Assembly (NCBI RefSeq): GCF_030463565.1
Contig: NC_134662.1
Location: forward strand, 620,001-684,000
Direction of reading: 5' to 3'
Source: Pelecanus crispus
Lineage: Eukaryota > Chordata > Aves > Pelecaniformes > Pelecanidae
Length of the DNA stretch: 64,000 nt
Below are positions 10,914 through 22,357 of this stretch, piece by piece. Within the stretch, counting starts at the first letter, position 1. Each line of letters starts with the position of its first letter. A program made the position numbers and the translations under genes. The notes beneath the pieces were generated by a model, which worked only from the letters and a program-made list of their open reading frames with translations, was not told the DNA's origin and did no database searches.

Positions 10914-13617
10914 CTGCTGCCTCTGGGCATGGGGACTGTCCAAGAGGGAAAAGACAGTGACAAGTTAGGGGAGACTTTTCTGAGCAACATCAAAGCCATT
11001 TCCCATAGACCCTCCCCCTGTCACACACACACCATTTCCTTTTTCTAGCAGACCTTGCTTGAGCTCTGTGCCTGGATCCCTGGTTGGTGCTGGCCGTGTG
11101 GGCCATGAGGAGCAGGGCATCTGCCCACGGGCTCTTGAGAAGTCAGCCCTACTCTGCAGCAGGGGGCAGGGACCAGTCCTGGTATTCAACTGTGTCAGAT
11201 GAAACCACTGCTAACGCAGAAGGGCCTGTCAGCATCTGCACTCCCAGGGCTAAGGAATGGGCATGGTAAAGGCAGTTTAACAGTTCTAGGGTTTTGTACG
11301 GCTCCTCCCCATGTCCCCTGGGGAGTGTTCTTGGATGTCAGAAACCCCCAGCATTTCTGCTGCACTCAGGGAGAACAGAGCGAGTTCTGCGAGGCAAGAG
11401 GATTGCCTGTGGCTCAGTGCAGAGTGAGGGCAGCTGCTCTGTCCCTCTGTCTAGGTCCCAGTTTCTCTGGGCTTGCACCTTTCTGAGATGGAGGCTGATC
11501 ACACTCCCATGTTACCCTGAAAAGCCACCAGGCACTGCTGAGAGCAGAGGGAGCTACCACAGACCACTAAATGTCTCAGCCTTTCTCAAGGTCTCAGCAC
11601 CCCACTTCTAGCCAAGGACATGCATGGCTCATTTCACAAACCCAACAGCATTTTCTCTCTCGTAGCATCTCTGCGCTTCACCATGGGGCTTTCAGATAAC
11701 TCCAAGATGCATCCTGGAGGGAAGCTCACAGCTTGGAAGGGCACCTCCAGCTGATAGCCAAGTGTCTTAGTGATGGCATTTGAGTAAGGGAGCTTCAGCT
11801 CATTGCCTCCATGCACTGACTGCATTGCCCACTGCCCCACAGCTTAGAGGAAAGCTGGGACACTTGTTCCCATGGACACACGCGCATGGGGGGACCCACA
11901 AGACCAGTGTGTGACTCTGCAGCTAACTCTCCATCTCCCCAGGGAGCCTGACAGCAAGAAGGAAATAACCCCAGCACTAACAGGGACAAGTGGAGCGAGA
12001 AGGAGAACTGGAGTGAGGGTGTGGGTGAGAGAGGCCAGGGCAGAGGCAGGCGGGCCCTCAGGCCAGCGTTGCCCTTCCCCAGCTGTGCCTGCCACCTCCC
12101 AGGCACCAGCATTGCCGGGCAGCTGCTCTCAGCCCCTGTGCTCTGCAGAGGGCCCTGGGCGCGGGGCTGGAGAGCTGCAGCACGGCTCTGCTGGAGCTCT
12201 GGCTGCAGAGGAGCTGGTTCGCGCCTTGGAGGCCCCAGCCCTTGGGGCAGAGGCTTTGCTGGCTGGGAGAGGAGGCAAAGGGGCTTGCTCAGGGGAAGGG
12301 CTCTGCATGGGACTTGACCGGGACTTGACCTTCCCCTTGAAACCTCCTGTTGGAAATATTCTGGAGGTGAGGCAGAAGCTCTGAGCAGCCCTGACCCACG
12401 TAGCATTGTCTCACCAGCAGAAGGACCCTGCCTTGCTGGGGGTCCCTCCTTCCACCCATGGCTTCTCACCACAGAACTGTGGGGAGCTGCTTGGGCAGGC
12501 TGAGAGCTGATCCTGGCAGGCGGCAGAGTCCCTGCCCCGGCACACAGCACCCTGGGGTGCAGGGACCCTGCTCGCAAGGACAGCCCTGGGCACCCCTGGC
12601 TGCACACCCGCCTTCACACCCCTGCAGCCATCCCTTGGAGAAGGCAGCTGTCATGCCTTGTCCCTCAGACAGTGCAGCAGTTTATGCCCTCCTTCTCTCC
12701 AATAGAGTAGAACTGAGAGTAGCACTTACAGATCCTGTCATCTGTGGCATGTGCCAGATTTAGGGGACTCTTCCAGGAACTGCACCTGCATTTTCCTACA
12801 GCCAGAGATTTACCATGTCAAGGGCAGTGAAGATCTCTCCCGCAGTGAGCTCTCAGCACCCTCCCACCCCACACTGCCTTTAACCTCTCCCTGCCTCCCT
12901 CCTCTCCCCTCCCTGCCTGCAGGCACTGCCCTCAGCCCTGCTGCACTTGGCACAGGAGCTGCTCCTGGGCAGAGCTGTCTCTCTGCAGCGCTGCCCGCTT
13001 GCCAGGAGCTGCCTGCATCCCAGGAGCCCGGCCCAGCTCAGCAGCACAGGACCAGCCCAAGGCAGCACTTGCTCTGCCCCTCTGGGCTCCCTTGTGCTGT
13101 CCCTGGGGCTGCAGGGGAACCTGCTGTGACACAGCCTGAAGCCATCACTGATGCTCCCTCCCGCAGATGGGGAGAGACTTCTTTCCATCAGTGGCATTTC
13201 TCTTACCAGAGTTAGATTTATGTCCTGTTCTCACTTTTCCTTGTCTCTGCATTAGACAGGACACACACACAGGGACAGGGAGCAGTCTCCTTTATCCCTC
13301 CTGCTGAGGGCAGGGATTCAGTTGAGCCAATTGAGGCATCTCATCCTGGGCCTGGAGTCCTGGGGCTGCAAGGGCTCTCAGCTCCCTCCCATGCAGAGCA
13401 CAAACCCAGAGGAGGGGGAATTCCTCCTGCCTCACTTCAGGTGGGCACAACACAGGCACCTGCATGGGAGCTCCTTGTCTCAGCTCCCATGGCAATAATG
13501 GAGATGGAGGCCAGGAGGGAGCTGTTCAGGCACAAACACCTGGCGACATTTGGGCTTCAGGAGGTGGTCCCAGACATGTGCAGGTGACTGCAAGCTCTCA
13601 GGGAGCCGCTCATAGAG
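10914..13617. other. OR upstream flank, no gene recognised
   Basis: GC-rich, CT/AG-biased sequence with long chance ORFs on both strands (for example 270 codons on the minus strand at 11795-12607). I find no recognisable domain, splice pattern or repeat family. Confidence 0.45.
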
Positions 13618-14179
13618 TGTGGTGGTTTAACCCTGGGCAGCAACTAAGCACCACACAGCCGCTCGCTCACTTCCCCTGTCCTGGTGGGATGGGGAGAGAT
13701 TCAGAAGATTAAAAGTGAGAAAACTTGTGGGTTGAGATAAGAACAGTTTAATAATTGAAACAAATTAAGTAAAATAGTTGTAGTAGTAATAATAATAATG
13801 ATAACAACAACAACAATGACATATTAAGTGATGCACAATGCAATTGCTCACCATGCTCCTACTGATGCCCAGCCAGTCCCTGAGCAGCAATTGCTGCCCC
13901 CCGGCCAACTCCCCCATCTTATATACTAAGCATGATGTCAGATGGTATGGGATAGCCCTTTGGCCAGTCTTGGTCAACTATCCTGGCTCTGCCCCCTGCC
14001 AGATTTTTGTGCACCTGGCAGAGCATGGGAAGCTGAAAAGTCCTTGACTTGTATAAGCAGTACTTAGCAACAACTAAAACATCAGGGTGTTATCAGCATT
14101 GTTCTCATACTAAATTCAAACCAGAACTATGCCAGCTTCTTTGAAGAAAATTCACTCGATCCCAGCCAAAACCAGGACA
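13618..14179 (-). mobile_element. 3' LTR of a truncated ERV-L-like provirus
   Basis: This is a more diverged member of the LTR family at 5381-5950. On the minus strand it starts TGTCCTGGTTTTGGCTGGG at 14179 and ends at 13618. A purine-rich tract (aagggg, 14189-14194) lies just upstream on the minus strand, and an integrase C-terminus follows at 14610-14850. It is therefore the 3' LTR of a fragment, not a solo LTR. Confidence 0.85.
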
Positions 14180-14609
14180 GTATCCACCCCTTATTCTATA
14201 CCATCTACATCATGAACAGGTCCTACACTTCCCAATACATTCCAATTAATCACCACCATTTTTCCTGTCTTTTGATATATACACACAGATACCATTCCTT
14301 TTGTCTATGGACCATCCCTCTAAAATGTCCATTGAGTTCATTTAGTCCATGACTTTGGGCTCCGTCTGCCATCACAGTCTTTCAGGGTAGGAGAGATGGT
14401 GTGCGGTGTTGGCTCGTTGCATGCTGAAGGCAGTTCTGGTTCCATCACCCCTGCACTTTGTTTGGTTTCTGCATTCAAGAATGCAGTTCATTCTTGATTA
14501 ATGTTGGCAATTCTTACTGTAATACCGTTGATATGTCACATAGCAACCATAGAAGTGATGACATACAGTATTATGATTCTATATAGCAGTTAACATCATA
14601 CAACTCAGT
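14180..14609 (-). other. ERV-L-like 3' non-coding region
   Basis: About 430 bp between the integrase end and the 3' LTR, full of stops in all frames. It is compatible with an ERV-L-type element that has no env gene. Confidence 0.5.
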
Positions 14610-14850
14610 TCATTGGCTGCTTTTACCCAATATCAAATCCCCTTGAGGTACACATCGGACTTCCCCATCCTTTCGCATCACCCACCAAGTGCACCCAGGT
14701 CCTTGAGCAAAACCAATCCCATTAATGGGTTTTTCTTTGACGAAGGCAGGGATAACCCAGACTGTCTTCCCCAGCATATGTTTTATGTGCACTACGGGGA
14801 CCTTATCCCCCTCTACAGTTCGTAAGAGTTTTGATTGGGCAGGGCCAGCT
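14610..14850 (-). pseudogene. ERV-L-like integrase C-terminal domain fragment
   Basis: A minus-strand frame ending at 14610 with the ordered segment VHIKHMLGKTVWVIPAF, GIGFAQGPGCTWWVM and CVPQGDLI. I recognise this as the C-terminal end of avian ERV-L-type pol. The rest of pol is absent upstream, where CR1 and microsatellite sequence begin. It belongs with the LTR at 13618-14179. Confidence 0.65.
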
Positions 14851-14934
14851 TGATTCTATGATCCCCTTGTGTTGACTAACCAGGTGGCTTTTGCTAAATG
14901 TGTATCCCAATGAAGCAAAGCAAATCAAATCAAA

Positions 14935-14990
14935 TTGAATAGAAGAGTTGAGTTGGAAGGGACCTACAGCAACAATGGAGTCCAACTGAA
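14935..14990 (-). mobile_element. Short CR1 3' tail
   Basis: About 55 bp resembling a CR1 end (gttggaagggacctacagcaac, gagtccaact in plus orientation) directly joined to the pentanucleotide repeat. This is the usual place for a LINE tail microsatellite. Confidence 0.5.
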
Positions 14991-15315
14991 ATGAAATGAA
15001 GTGAAATGAAATGGAATGAAATAATTAATGTAAGAGTTATGTGGAATGAAATGCAACTACATGCAACTGCATGAAATGAAATGGAATGGAATGAAATGAA
15101 ATGAAATTATTTGAAATGAAATAATGAAAAGAAATTTCATAATGAATTGAAATGTATAATGCAATGAAAGAATGCAATGAAATATGAGTGGATTAATGAA
15201 ACGAAAGAATGAAATAATGAAATGAAAAAAGCAGAGAGTGATTAAAAGGAAGAAAGAATGAAATGATGAAATTAGATGAAGCAAAATTAATGGAAATGAA
15301 ATGAAATGAAATCCT
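14990..15315. repeat. (GAAAT)n pentanucleotide microsatellite
   Basis: Imperfect 5-bp repeats of gaaat with ggaat variants, about 325 bp. It probably grew from the adjacent CR1 tail. Confidence 0.85.
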
Positions 15316-15369
15316 GAAAGGTAACAAAAAAAGCAGACTGGGCAAGGGGTTGGGACTCTTGTGGGAGGC

Positions 15370-15900
15370 GTGAGCAGGCTGCGGGAGGAGGAGGAGGCAG
15401 GTCTTGCTGGCGTGCTGAGGGAAGCGCCGCTGGGCAGCCCTGGGCTCAGAAAGGGATTTTGCCCCGGGGCCCATTGGCACTGCTCCCCGCGGGGTTTGGC
15501 CTTCCTCTGCAGCACTGAGCATGAGCACTTGCCAGGGTGCCTCCGGGCCCGTTGGGCCAGGGTCCTGCCTCCTGCTCACGCACCACACAGGTGGCCTGGC
15601 CTGCCCTGCAGTTGAGGGGAGGAAGGCTTTTTTCCCCCAGGGTGAGCTAGCAAGTGTGCCTGGGGTTTTTTTGCCTTCCTCTGCAGCACTGAGCAGGGCC
15701 CCTTGCCAGGGCTCCTTTGGGCCATGTTGGCTAGGTGCTCGCTGCTCCTGCTCCACGAAGGTGGCCCTCGTGCCCCGCATGCCGGGGGAGGAAGCTTTTG
15801 AGACTGTCAGGGTGGGCCCCCAGGGTGGCCCCTGGGGGCTGCTTTGTATCCTCTGCAGCACCGAGCACAGCCCCTTGCCAGGCCACCTGAACTTTCACCC
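15370..15900. repeat. 173-bp tandem repeat, three units
   Basis: The block ctctgcagca(c)(t/c)gagca recurs at 15505, 15679 and 15851, spacing 174 and 172 bp. Each is followed by ccttgccagg and a ttgggcca- or ccacctgaac-type segment. Open frames run through the units, but I recognise no protein in them. Confidence 0.75.
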
Positions 15901-16715
15901 AGGACCATAAGGGACCAGGGAAGGAAAGAGAGCAAGGCTGAGGCCAGCTCTGCTGGGCTGGGCTTTCTACTTCCACTTGGGGTACAGCCAGGGCTCTTTA
16001 CTCTCCTATTTATCTCCCAGATTATCCAATTTATATCCAATTTATTTCTCTACCTGTGAAATCCTCCAAGTAGGTCTGCCGTTTGGCCATCCCATGGGCC
16101 ACCCGCAGTGACAGTCCATCTCCAGTCCCAGTACTATGGCACTCATGTAGTCTCCTGTTACCTGGCATTTTCCTCCTTGCCTAAATCCATCCTATTCAAC
16201 CCGTCCTTATGGGAAGCTTCGGATTAGTACCCCCTCTGGCACCTGGGGGAAGGAGCCACCCTGATGCCGTCCTAAAAATTCAGTCCCTGACCTTGAGCAA
16301 AGGTTGTTCCTGAGGACAGTGGCGCGAGTGAATGATGAGGGTCTGCAAAGCTGAATTTCACTTTCTGCATGGGTTTGCAAGAGGTCTGAGGGTGCCAGGC
16401 TGGGAATTTGAATATCTTGTTAAAGTGCCAAAATTGAGAGATCTACCCAGAACCAGGAGCTCCGTGTTGGGGTGCGATGTGTCTTACTGGGAAGTCTGCA
16501 GTGTTACCCCGTCCAACTGAGCTTGTCAAATGGGGACCTTCTGCTGAGGGAAATCAAAAAATCCTGGAATAATCCTGGTCAGAGGGGACATCAAGAGGTT
16601 TCCAGCCCAAACCTGTGCTCAGAGCAGTTCCCATCAGGCCGCTCAAGGACATGCCCAGTTGAGGTATGAACACCACCAAAGTTTTGCCCCTCTGGCTACA
16701 AGATCTGCCGACTCT
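15901..16715. other. No gene or repeat recognised
   Basis: Low-information sequence before the 22-bp minisatellite. Only short chance ORFs were seen. Confidence 0.4.
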
Positions 16716-16719
16716 CTGG

Positions 16720-18170
16720 GTAAGAAAAACCCTCCTTTTTAAGGCCCAAATCATCTTTTTTGAGTCTCAGCCCTCATGTTTAGGGCACAAAGCCTCATTT
16801 CTTAGAGTCCAAAGCTGCATCTTAAAGGCCCAAAAGCCTCAAGTTAGAGCCTAAATCATCATTTTCAGGGTCCAAAGCCTCATTTTAGTGTCCAGAGAAC
16901 CATTTTTAAGATCCAGCCCCATGTTTTTAAAGCCCAAACACTCATTTTCAAGATGCAAGCCTCATTTTTAGGGCCCAAATCCTCCTTCTAGGGTCTAAAT
17001 AGTCATTTTTAAGGTCCAAATCCTCATTTTTAGGATACAAACCCTCATTTATAAGTTCCAAACCCCACTTCAGAGGTTCAAGGATACTTTAAGGGCCCAA
17101 AGCATCGTTTTTAATGCCCCAAATCTGATTTTGAAGTTCCAAAGCCTCATTTTTATGGTCCAAAGCCTCATTTTAGTTCCCAAAGCCTCATTTTCCCATA
17201 GCCTAATTTTCAGGATCCAGTCTGTAAGTTTTAGGGCCCAAAGCCTCATTTTTTTTAGAATAGAATAGAATAGGATAGGATAGAATAGAATAGAATAGAA
17301 TAGAATAGAATATTTACATTGGAAGGGACCTACAATGATCATCTAGTCCAACTGCCTGACCAGTTCAGGGCTGACCAAGTTAAAGCACATAAGGGCATTG
17401 TCCAAATGCCTCTTAAACACTGACAGGCATGGGGCATTGACTTTTTAGTGTCCAAAGCCTCATTTTTATTTTCCAAACCTGAATTTTAATCAAAAAGCCT
17501 TAAATTGGGTGTGATGCTTATTCTTCAGTGTCAAAGCCTCAGTTTTTGGGTCCAAACTTCATTTTAAGACACAAAGCTCATTTCAGAGGCCAAAGCCTCA
17601 TTTTAGTTTCCAAACCCTCTGTTATAGGGCTCAAAGCTTCATTTTTAGGGTCCATATTCTCATTCACAGGGTCCAAACCCCTCTTTTACAGCTCAAAGTC
17701 TTAATGGTAGGGATCATAATCTTATTTTTAAGGCCCAAAGCTTCATTTAAGGGTCTAAACCCTCATTTTTAGGGCCAAAACCCGCTTTTTTTAAGGTCTA
17801 AAGCTACATTTATAGAATCTGAATTATTGTTTTAGGGTCCAAGGTGTAATTTTTAGTTTCCAAAGTATCAATTCAACAAAGCCCCATTTTTACCATCCAA
17901 ACACTCACTTTAGGGAACAAAACCTCCTTTGGGGGTCTCAAAGTCACATTTTTATTGTTCAAAGCCTCATTTGTAGCATCCAAACATGTTTTTCAGGTCT
18001 GAAAGCCTCATTTTCAAGGCTCAGAGAATCAGTTTCAGATCTAAATCTTCATTTTTATAATCCAAAGCCTCATTTGTAATGTTTTAACTCTCATTTGTTG
18101 GGCCCAAAGCTTCAGGGTCTTAACCCTCATTTTAGGGCACCAAGCCTCATTTTTAGGGTCCAAAGTGCGG
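16720..18170 (+). repeat. Minisatellite, about 22-bp unit (left copy)
   Basis: Dozens of degenerate units of the form ttttagggtccaaagcctcat, period about 20-23 bp. Almost the same unit occurs in reverse complement at 21055-21522 (aatgaggctttggaccctaaa). The array is interrupted at about 17256-17440 by a CR1 tail. Confidence 0.9.
17256..17440 (-). mobile_element. CR1 3' end with (TAGAA)n tail, inserted in the minisatellite
   Basis: A (tagaa)n run at 17256-17312 is followed by ttggaagggacctacaatgatcatctagtcc and by aatgcctcttaaacactgacaggc. These are the 3' UTR and ORF2 end of a CR1 in reverse. Minisatellite units resume right after it. Confidence 0.85.
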
Positions 18171-19315
18171 TGGTGTGTGTCCCCCTCCCCCTTTTCTCTC
18201 TTCAACCGCTTTACAACCTCAGGAATTCCTGCCAGACCACAACTTTTGTGTGTTGGTCAGTTAGGCGCCCCTTAATTGTACCAGAAGCTCCTACATGGTC
18301 CACGTGGAGAGAGGCCCTGTCCTTATCAGAAACTCCATATTATGGTTAACGAGGGGAGCGGAAACAATCAGCTACCCCTGACAGCCTTGAAACAGAGCAG
18401 TATCATTGTTACCAGAATTCCAGTAATTACCAACCTGGATTGTGTCTCGGATGGAAATTTACTGGTGACTAAAGCCAATCATTTCACGATCCTCTAAACA
18501 GCAGTCCTAAGTGAGGCCCTTTGAGCTCTCCTGGACTGTGGCGGGCTGCACCAGCACCTCCCTCTGAGTGGGACGCCTCTCAGAGCTAGCAAACCCTTAA
18601 GTTTGTGAAGATCAGAGGTCCATTGCCGAAGAGCGTCGGTGGAGCCTGAGCTGAAACCCTTCACTCCTTGAGGCTCAACCCTTGCCTGTTGAGAAATGCC
18701 AAGACATTCGATGTGAATATTTCACTGAACTCGAGGGGAATTTTTAACAGGTATACCATATATATGTATAGAACTATATATATATTCATGTATGTGTGTA
18801 TGTATGTCTAAATTAATTTAAGTAGTCTGTAGATGTATGATTTAATTATAAAATGAGTCTTATACTGCTGCATTATCCTTATTCCTATAAACCGTTGACC
18901 AAGTCTGAGACTAAGATTGGACCCAGCCGCACCTCGACTCCTCTCTGAGAAGTTTAGAAAGCAAGGGGGTCTGTTCTGAACCTCGTGACTCAATGGGAGG
19001 GTTCTCCTCTGTATACACAATCTCTCTGTGAATCATTCCAACTCAGTGTAACTTAATTTCCCTTTATGCACTTCTTCCATGCAGTAACCTTGAGTGAACC
19101 TTGCCATCTTCGAACCTGTAACTAAGTCACTGTTTTGATCAGTTTTGTCTGATCACTTTGTTAATCACTGTTGGAGTGCTATTAAAATACCACAACCAAA
19201 TCCTGCGATTTGCCACAAGTAAATTTTAAACAGCTATTAAATCAAACTGTGTAAAGTCACTCATTCATGAGAAATTAATATAATGAGCAGGATTTACAAA
19301 CCTGCATTCGTGACA
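18171..19315 (+). mobile_element. Probable ERV LTR (left of an inverted pair)
   Basis: About 1.1 kb ending cattcgtgaca, a typical avian class I LTR end, with attaaaata-type AT-rich signals around 19180. Blocks such as gagctctcctggactg with cgggctg, and taactaagtcactgttttgat, match in reverse complement within 19436-20630. The left boundary next to the minisatellite is uncertain. Confidence 0.5.
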
Positions 19316-19435
19316 CAAAGCCAATTTTCGTTTACTAGTTTAGTTTTACTAAACTAAGCTGGGTCCCGCCCTTCCCTCAGGCCTTTCTGAGCCCCAGAGG
19401 CCATTTGGGCATGGCAGAGGGGACGGTCCCACCAG

Positions 19436-20630
19436 TGCCTGACAGGGAAAAATGATTTTTTACACAGCTTTGGTTTAGCAGCAATATAGGATTTATTAAT
19501 ATTTTGGAGATCACAAAATTAGGTTATATAATTGTTAACAGCATTTAAGCACCAGCCAGTTTAACAGAGTGATTCAATGGAAGTTCTTACAATCAAAATA
19601 GTGACTTAGTTAAAAGAATGGCACAGGTCACCTAACCCTTACGGCAGGGTTGCACACACAGATGGGGTTTAAATCAAATCATACACCTACGCACAGACTG
19701 ACAAACAGCTCTAAATCAAATTGCACACACACACACACGCAGAGGTTAACCTGTGATTAAAATTTCCCTTTTTGTGAGTTTCATGAATTACTCACTTTTA
19801 TGTGCCAGCATTCATCAATGGATGGTTGGTGAACCTCCCAAAATCAGGCGTTTGAGTCCTCACGAAATTGTTGACAGATGATCCTTCAGTCCTTCCAAAA
19901 TCTACACTGAGAAACATCCCAGCTCAGGGGGAGATACTGGGTCACACAGCCCGCTGCAGTCCCAGAGAGCTCGAAAGGTCTCACTTTTGGATTGCTATCT
20001 ATAGGATCTCAAGATGATTGGCTTTGGTCAGTATTTTAAATTCTGGCCACAATTCATGCCGAGTCATTCTGGTATACAACTCAGGCAGCAGATGGCCCAG
20101 GTGTGGCCAGGGAGTGTCTGACACCCAAGTCACTGCACTTGTGACCAAGCACAAGAGGGCTTATTCTGAGATCTCAGGGTGGCCTGGGGAGCTGCACCAC
20201 CACACCACACACACCTTACAAGACACTCTCTTTGGAAGACCGAGATGCAATCTCTCAGGAGACGTTAGCTGTCTTAACTCCTGCCTATTTTCAGAGGTTC
20301 CCCACCTTTATGGAGCTGGGCCAGAGCCCCCTCAACCTCAAAAATTGTTCTTCAGTTAAACACCAGTAACTGAGTTTCTAATGTCAACTCATTTCTTCGT
20401 TGCTCTGGTAATGCTTGATAAAGATGCAGAAAGACTCACAAAACCTGCTCTCTCTTTGTCTGATCTGCCAAAATACAGGTGTTGCGACAGAGCTCTCCTG
20501 TTCCATGGTCTGTTCGTGCTAGTCACCTGCTTAACTCACAGAAATGTAGAAGCAGCTCTTCCCAGGAAAAGAAAAACAAAACCAAACCAAAAACATTAGT
20601 TTTCTAACTGGCATTGGTCCAAAAAGCAAA
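19436..20630 (-). mobile_element. Probable ERV LTR, reverse (right of an inverted pair)
   Basis: The minus strand shows an AATAAA near 19492 and ends CCCTGTCA near 19436. Around 19910-19990 the minus text reads gagctctctgggactg with cgggctg, like 18530-18580, and around 19600 it reads taactaagtcactattttgat, like 19120. The similarity is clear but patchy, so the two are related rather than recently duplicated. The upstream end is not defined. Confidence 0.4.
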
Positions 20631-21054
20631 CCACCTGCCTAGCTACAACGGGAAAGGAAAAAGTAAATTTCCTTTTAGCACATAATACTACAGAACAGGA
20701 GTGTCAGGTGTGTTTTGTGGCTAGTCTGCTTCTTACATTGCTACATTCACATAAGAAAAAGAAAAAGACAAAAAATACAAACCTCTCTCAGTTGGGTCGT
20801 AAGGGAAAGGGGCCCTCAGGGAGCAGGGGGCAGCAGAGGCATCAGCCTGATGTCTTCTGCTTCTGCTAGAAAAACACTTCACAACTTGAGAAGTGAACCT
20901 GATCCCAGAGGTTTGGGTTTTCCAGTGGGGAAAACAGCATTACACCTAGTTTGTAGCAGCACAGTATGACATTGGTTCTCTTGTACCACCTGCACCTTTA
21001 TTCTGTGGTTCCCAGGCTCATCTGACCACAGGCTCATCTGACCACTTTGAGGTG
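20631..21054. other. No gene recognised
   Basis: Sequence between the LTR-like block and the inverted minisatellite, A-rich at 20755-20785. Nothing recognisable. Confidence 0.4.
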
Positions 21055-21522
21055 GTGCCCTAAAAGAAGGTTTTGGACCCTCCCAAGGAGGGTTTGGAAC
21101 CTTAAAAATGCCTGGCTGGATCCTAGAATTTGCCCTTTGGACCCTGAAATTTAGACTTTGCAAACTAAACCTCAGCCTTTGGATGCTCAAAATGAAGCTT
21201 TGGAGCCTGAAATGAGGCTTTAGAGGTGAAAAGTAAGACTTTGGAAAGTAAAAATGAGGCTTTGGACACTATAAATCATGCTTTGGACTTTACAAATGAG
21301 GCTTTGAACCTTCAAAATCCGGCTTCAGGCCTTGAAAATGACGCTCTAGGCCCTTAAAATGAGTCTTTAAACCTGAAAAGCATAAACCTTGGAGCTTAGA
21401 AATGAGGCTTTGGACCCTAACGAATGAGGGATTGAAACTGTGGGTCCTCAAAAAAGGCCATGGATGCCAAAAGACATCCTTGGACCCTACAAATGGGGAT
21501 TTGGGCCCTAAAACTGGGGCAG
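21055..21522 (-). repeat. Minisatellite, about 22-bp unit (right, inverted copy)
   Basis: Degenerate units of aatgaggctttggacc, the reverse complement of the array at 16720-18170. It ends abruptly at 21522, where the CR1 endonuclease segment begins. Confidence 0.85.
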
Positions 21523-21523
21523 C

Positions 21524-22203
21524 TGGCAGAAGTCTCGCAATCGCTAGCCCTTGTTCTCGTGGGGGACTTCAACTTGCCAGACATCTGCTGGAAATACCAT
21601 ACAGCAGAGAGGCAGCAGTCCCAAAAGTTCCTAGAGCATGTGGGGGATAACTTTGTGACGCAGCTGGTAAGCAAGCCTACCAGGGGAGGTGCCTCGCTTG
21701 ACCTGCTGTTTACTAACAGAGAAGGGCTTGTGGGAGATGTCGTGGTGGGAGGCCATCTTGGGCTTAGCGACCACGATATGACAGGGTTCTTGATTCTGGG
21801 CGATAAAGAAAGAGGAGGGGCAGGAAAACTGTTACCATGGACTTGCAGAGGGCAGACTTTGGCCTGTTGAGGACGCTGGTGGGGAAAGTCCCTTGGGAGG
21901 CAGTCCTGAAAGGCAAAGGGGTCCAGGAAGGCTGGGCCTTCTTCAAGAAGGAAGTCTTAAGGGCGCAGGAGCGGGTTGTCCCCGTGTGCTCTTAAGACGA
22001 ACCGGTGGGGAAAACGACCAGCCTGACTGAATAGGGAGCTTTTGCAGGGACTCAGGGAAAAAAGGGAGAGTCTACCGCCTTTGGAAGAAGGGGCAGGCAA
22101 CTCAGGAGGAGTACGGGGATCTTGTTAGGTCCTACAGGGAGGAAATTAGAAAGGCAAAAGCCCAGCTAGAACTCAATCTGGCCAATGCTGTAAAAGATAA
22201 TTA
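21524..22203 (+). mobile_element. CR1 endonuclease fragment, inverted duplicate of 27335-28005
   Basis: Part of CR1 ORF2: the second half of the apurinic-like endonuclease, with VGDFNLPDICW and LGLSDHDMTGF, followed by the start of the linker. About 110 codons from SLALVLVGDF onward are identical in protein to the minus-strand copy at 27664-28413. They end in the same frameshift-created stop (TCRGQTLAC). The shared defects show that the two segments are copies of one damaged CR1, in opposite orientation. The left end lies inside the endonuclease; the right end runs into an AT-rich junction. Confidence 0.92.
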
Positions 22204-22272
22204 AAAAAATAAAATAAATATAAATAATAATAAATAAAATAAATAAAATTAAAAAAAAGATAATAAAAAAAA
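22199..22272. repeat. AT-rich junction between CR1 segment and ERV
   Basis: About 70 bp of aaataaa/ataata-like sequence. The string aaaagataat occurs at the start, and agataataaaaa occurs again at its end. The minus-strand CR1 copy continues with the same agataataaaaa at 27335. This looks like slippage or microhomology-mediated joining. Confidence 0.7.
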
Positions 22273-22357
22273 GTGTTGCCCTTCCTTGATGGCCTGAGGT
22301 GTCATGGGCCCACCCAGCTATAAATAATTCACCCTTATGTTGCCAGTCCAGATCCAC
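22273..22357 (-). pseudogene. Start of ERV-L-like integrase (zinc-binding region), truncated
   Basis: A minus-strand frame reads WIWTG-type text and then LFIAGWAHDTSGHQGRAT, which matches the beginning of a retroviral HHCC integrase N-terminus. It is in a different frame from the RNase H upstream, so at least one frameshift separates them. It is cut off at 22273 by the AT-rich junction, and the integrase core is missing here. Confidence 0.6.

Noticed and set aside
10241-10999. 252-codon minus frame overlapping the olfactory receptor
   Set aside because: It is the OR sequence read in a wrong frame; the receptor frame carries all the family motifs.
11795-12607. 270-codon open frame on the minus strand
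   Set aside because: GC-rich composition leaves few stops. There is no domain, no conserved pattern and comparable open frames on the other strand; I regard it as chance.
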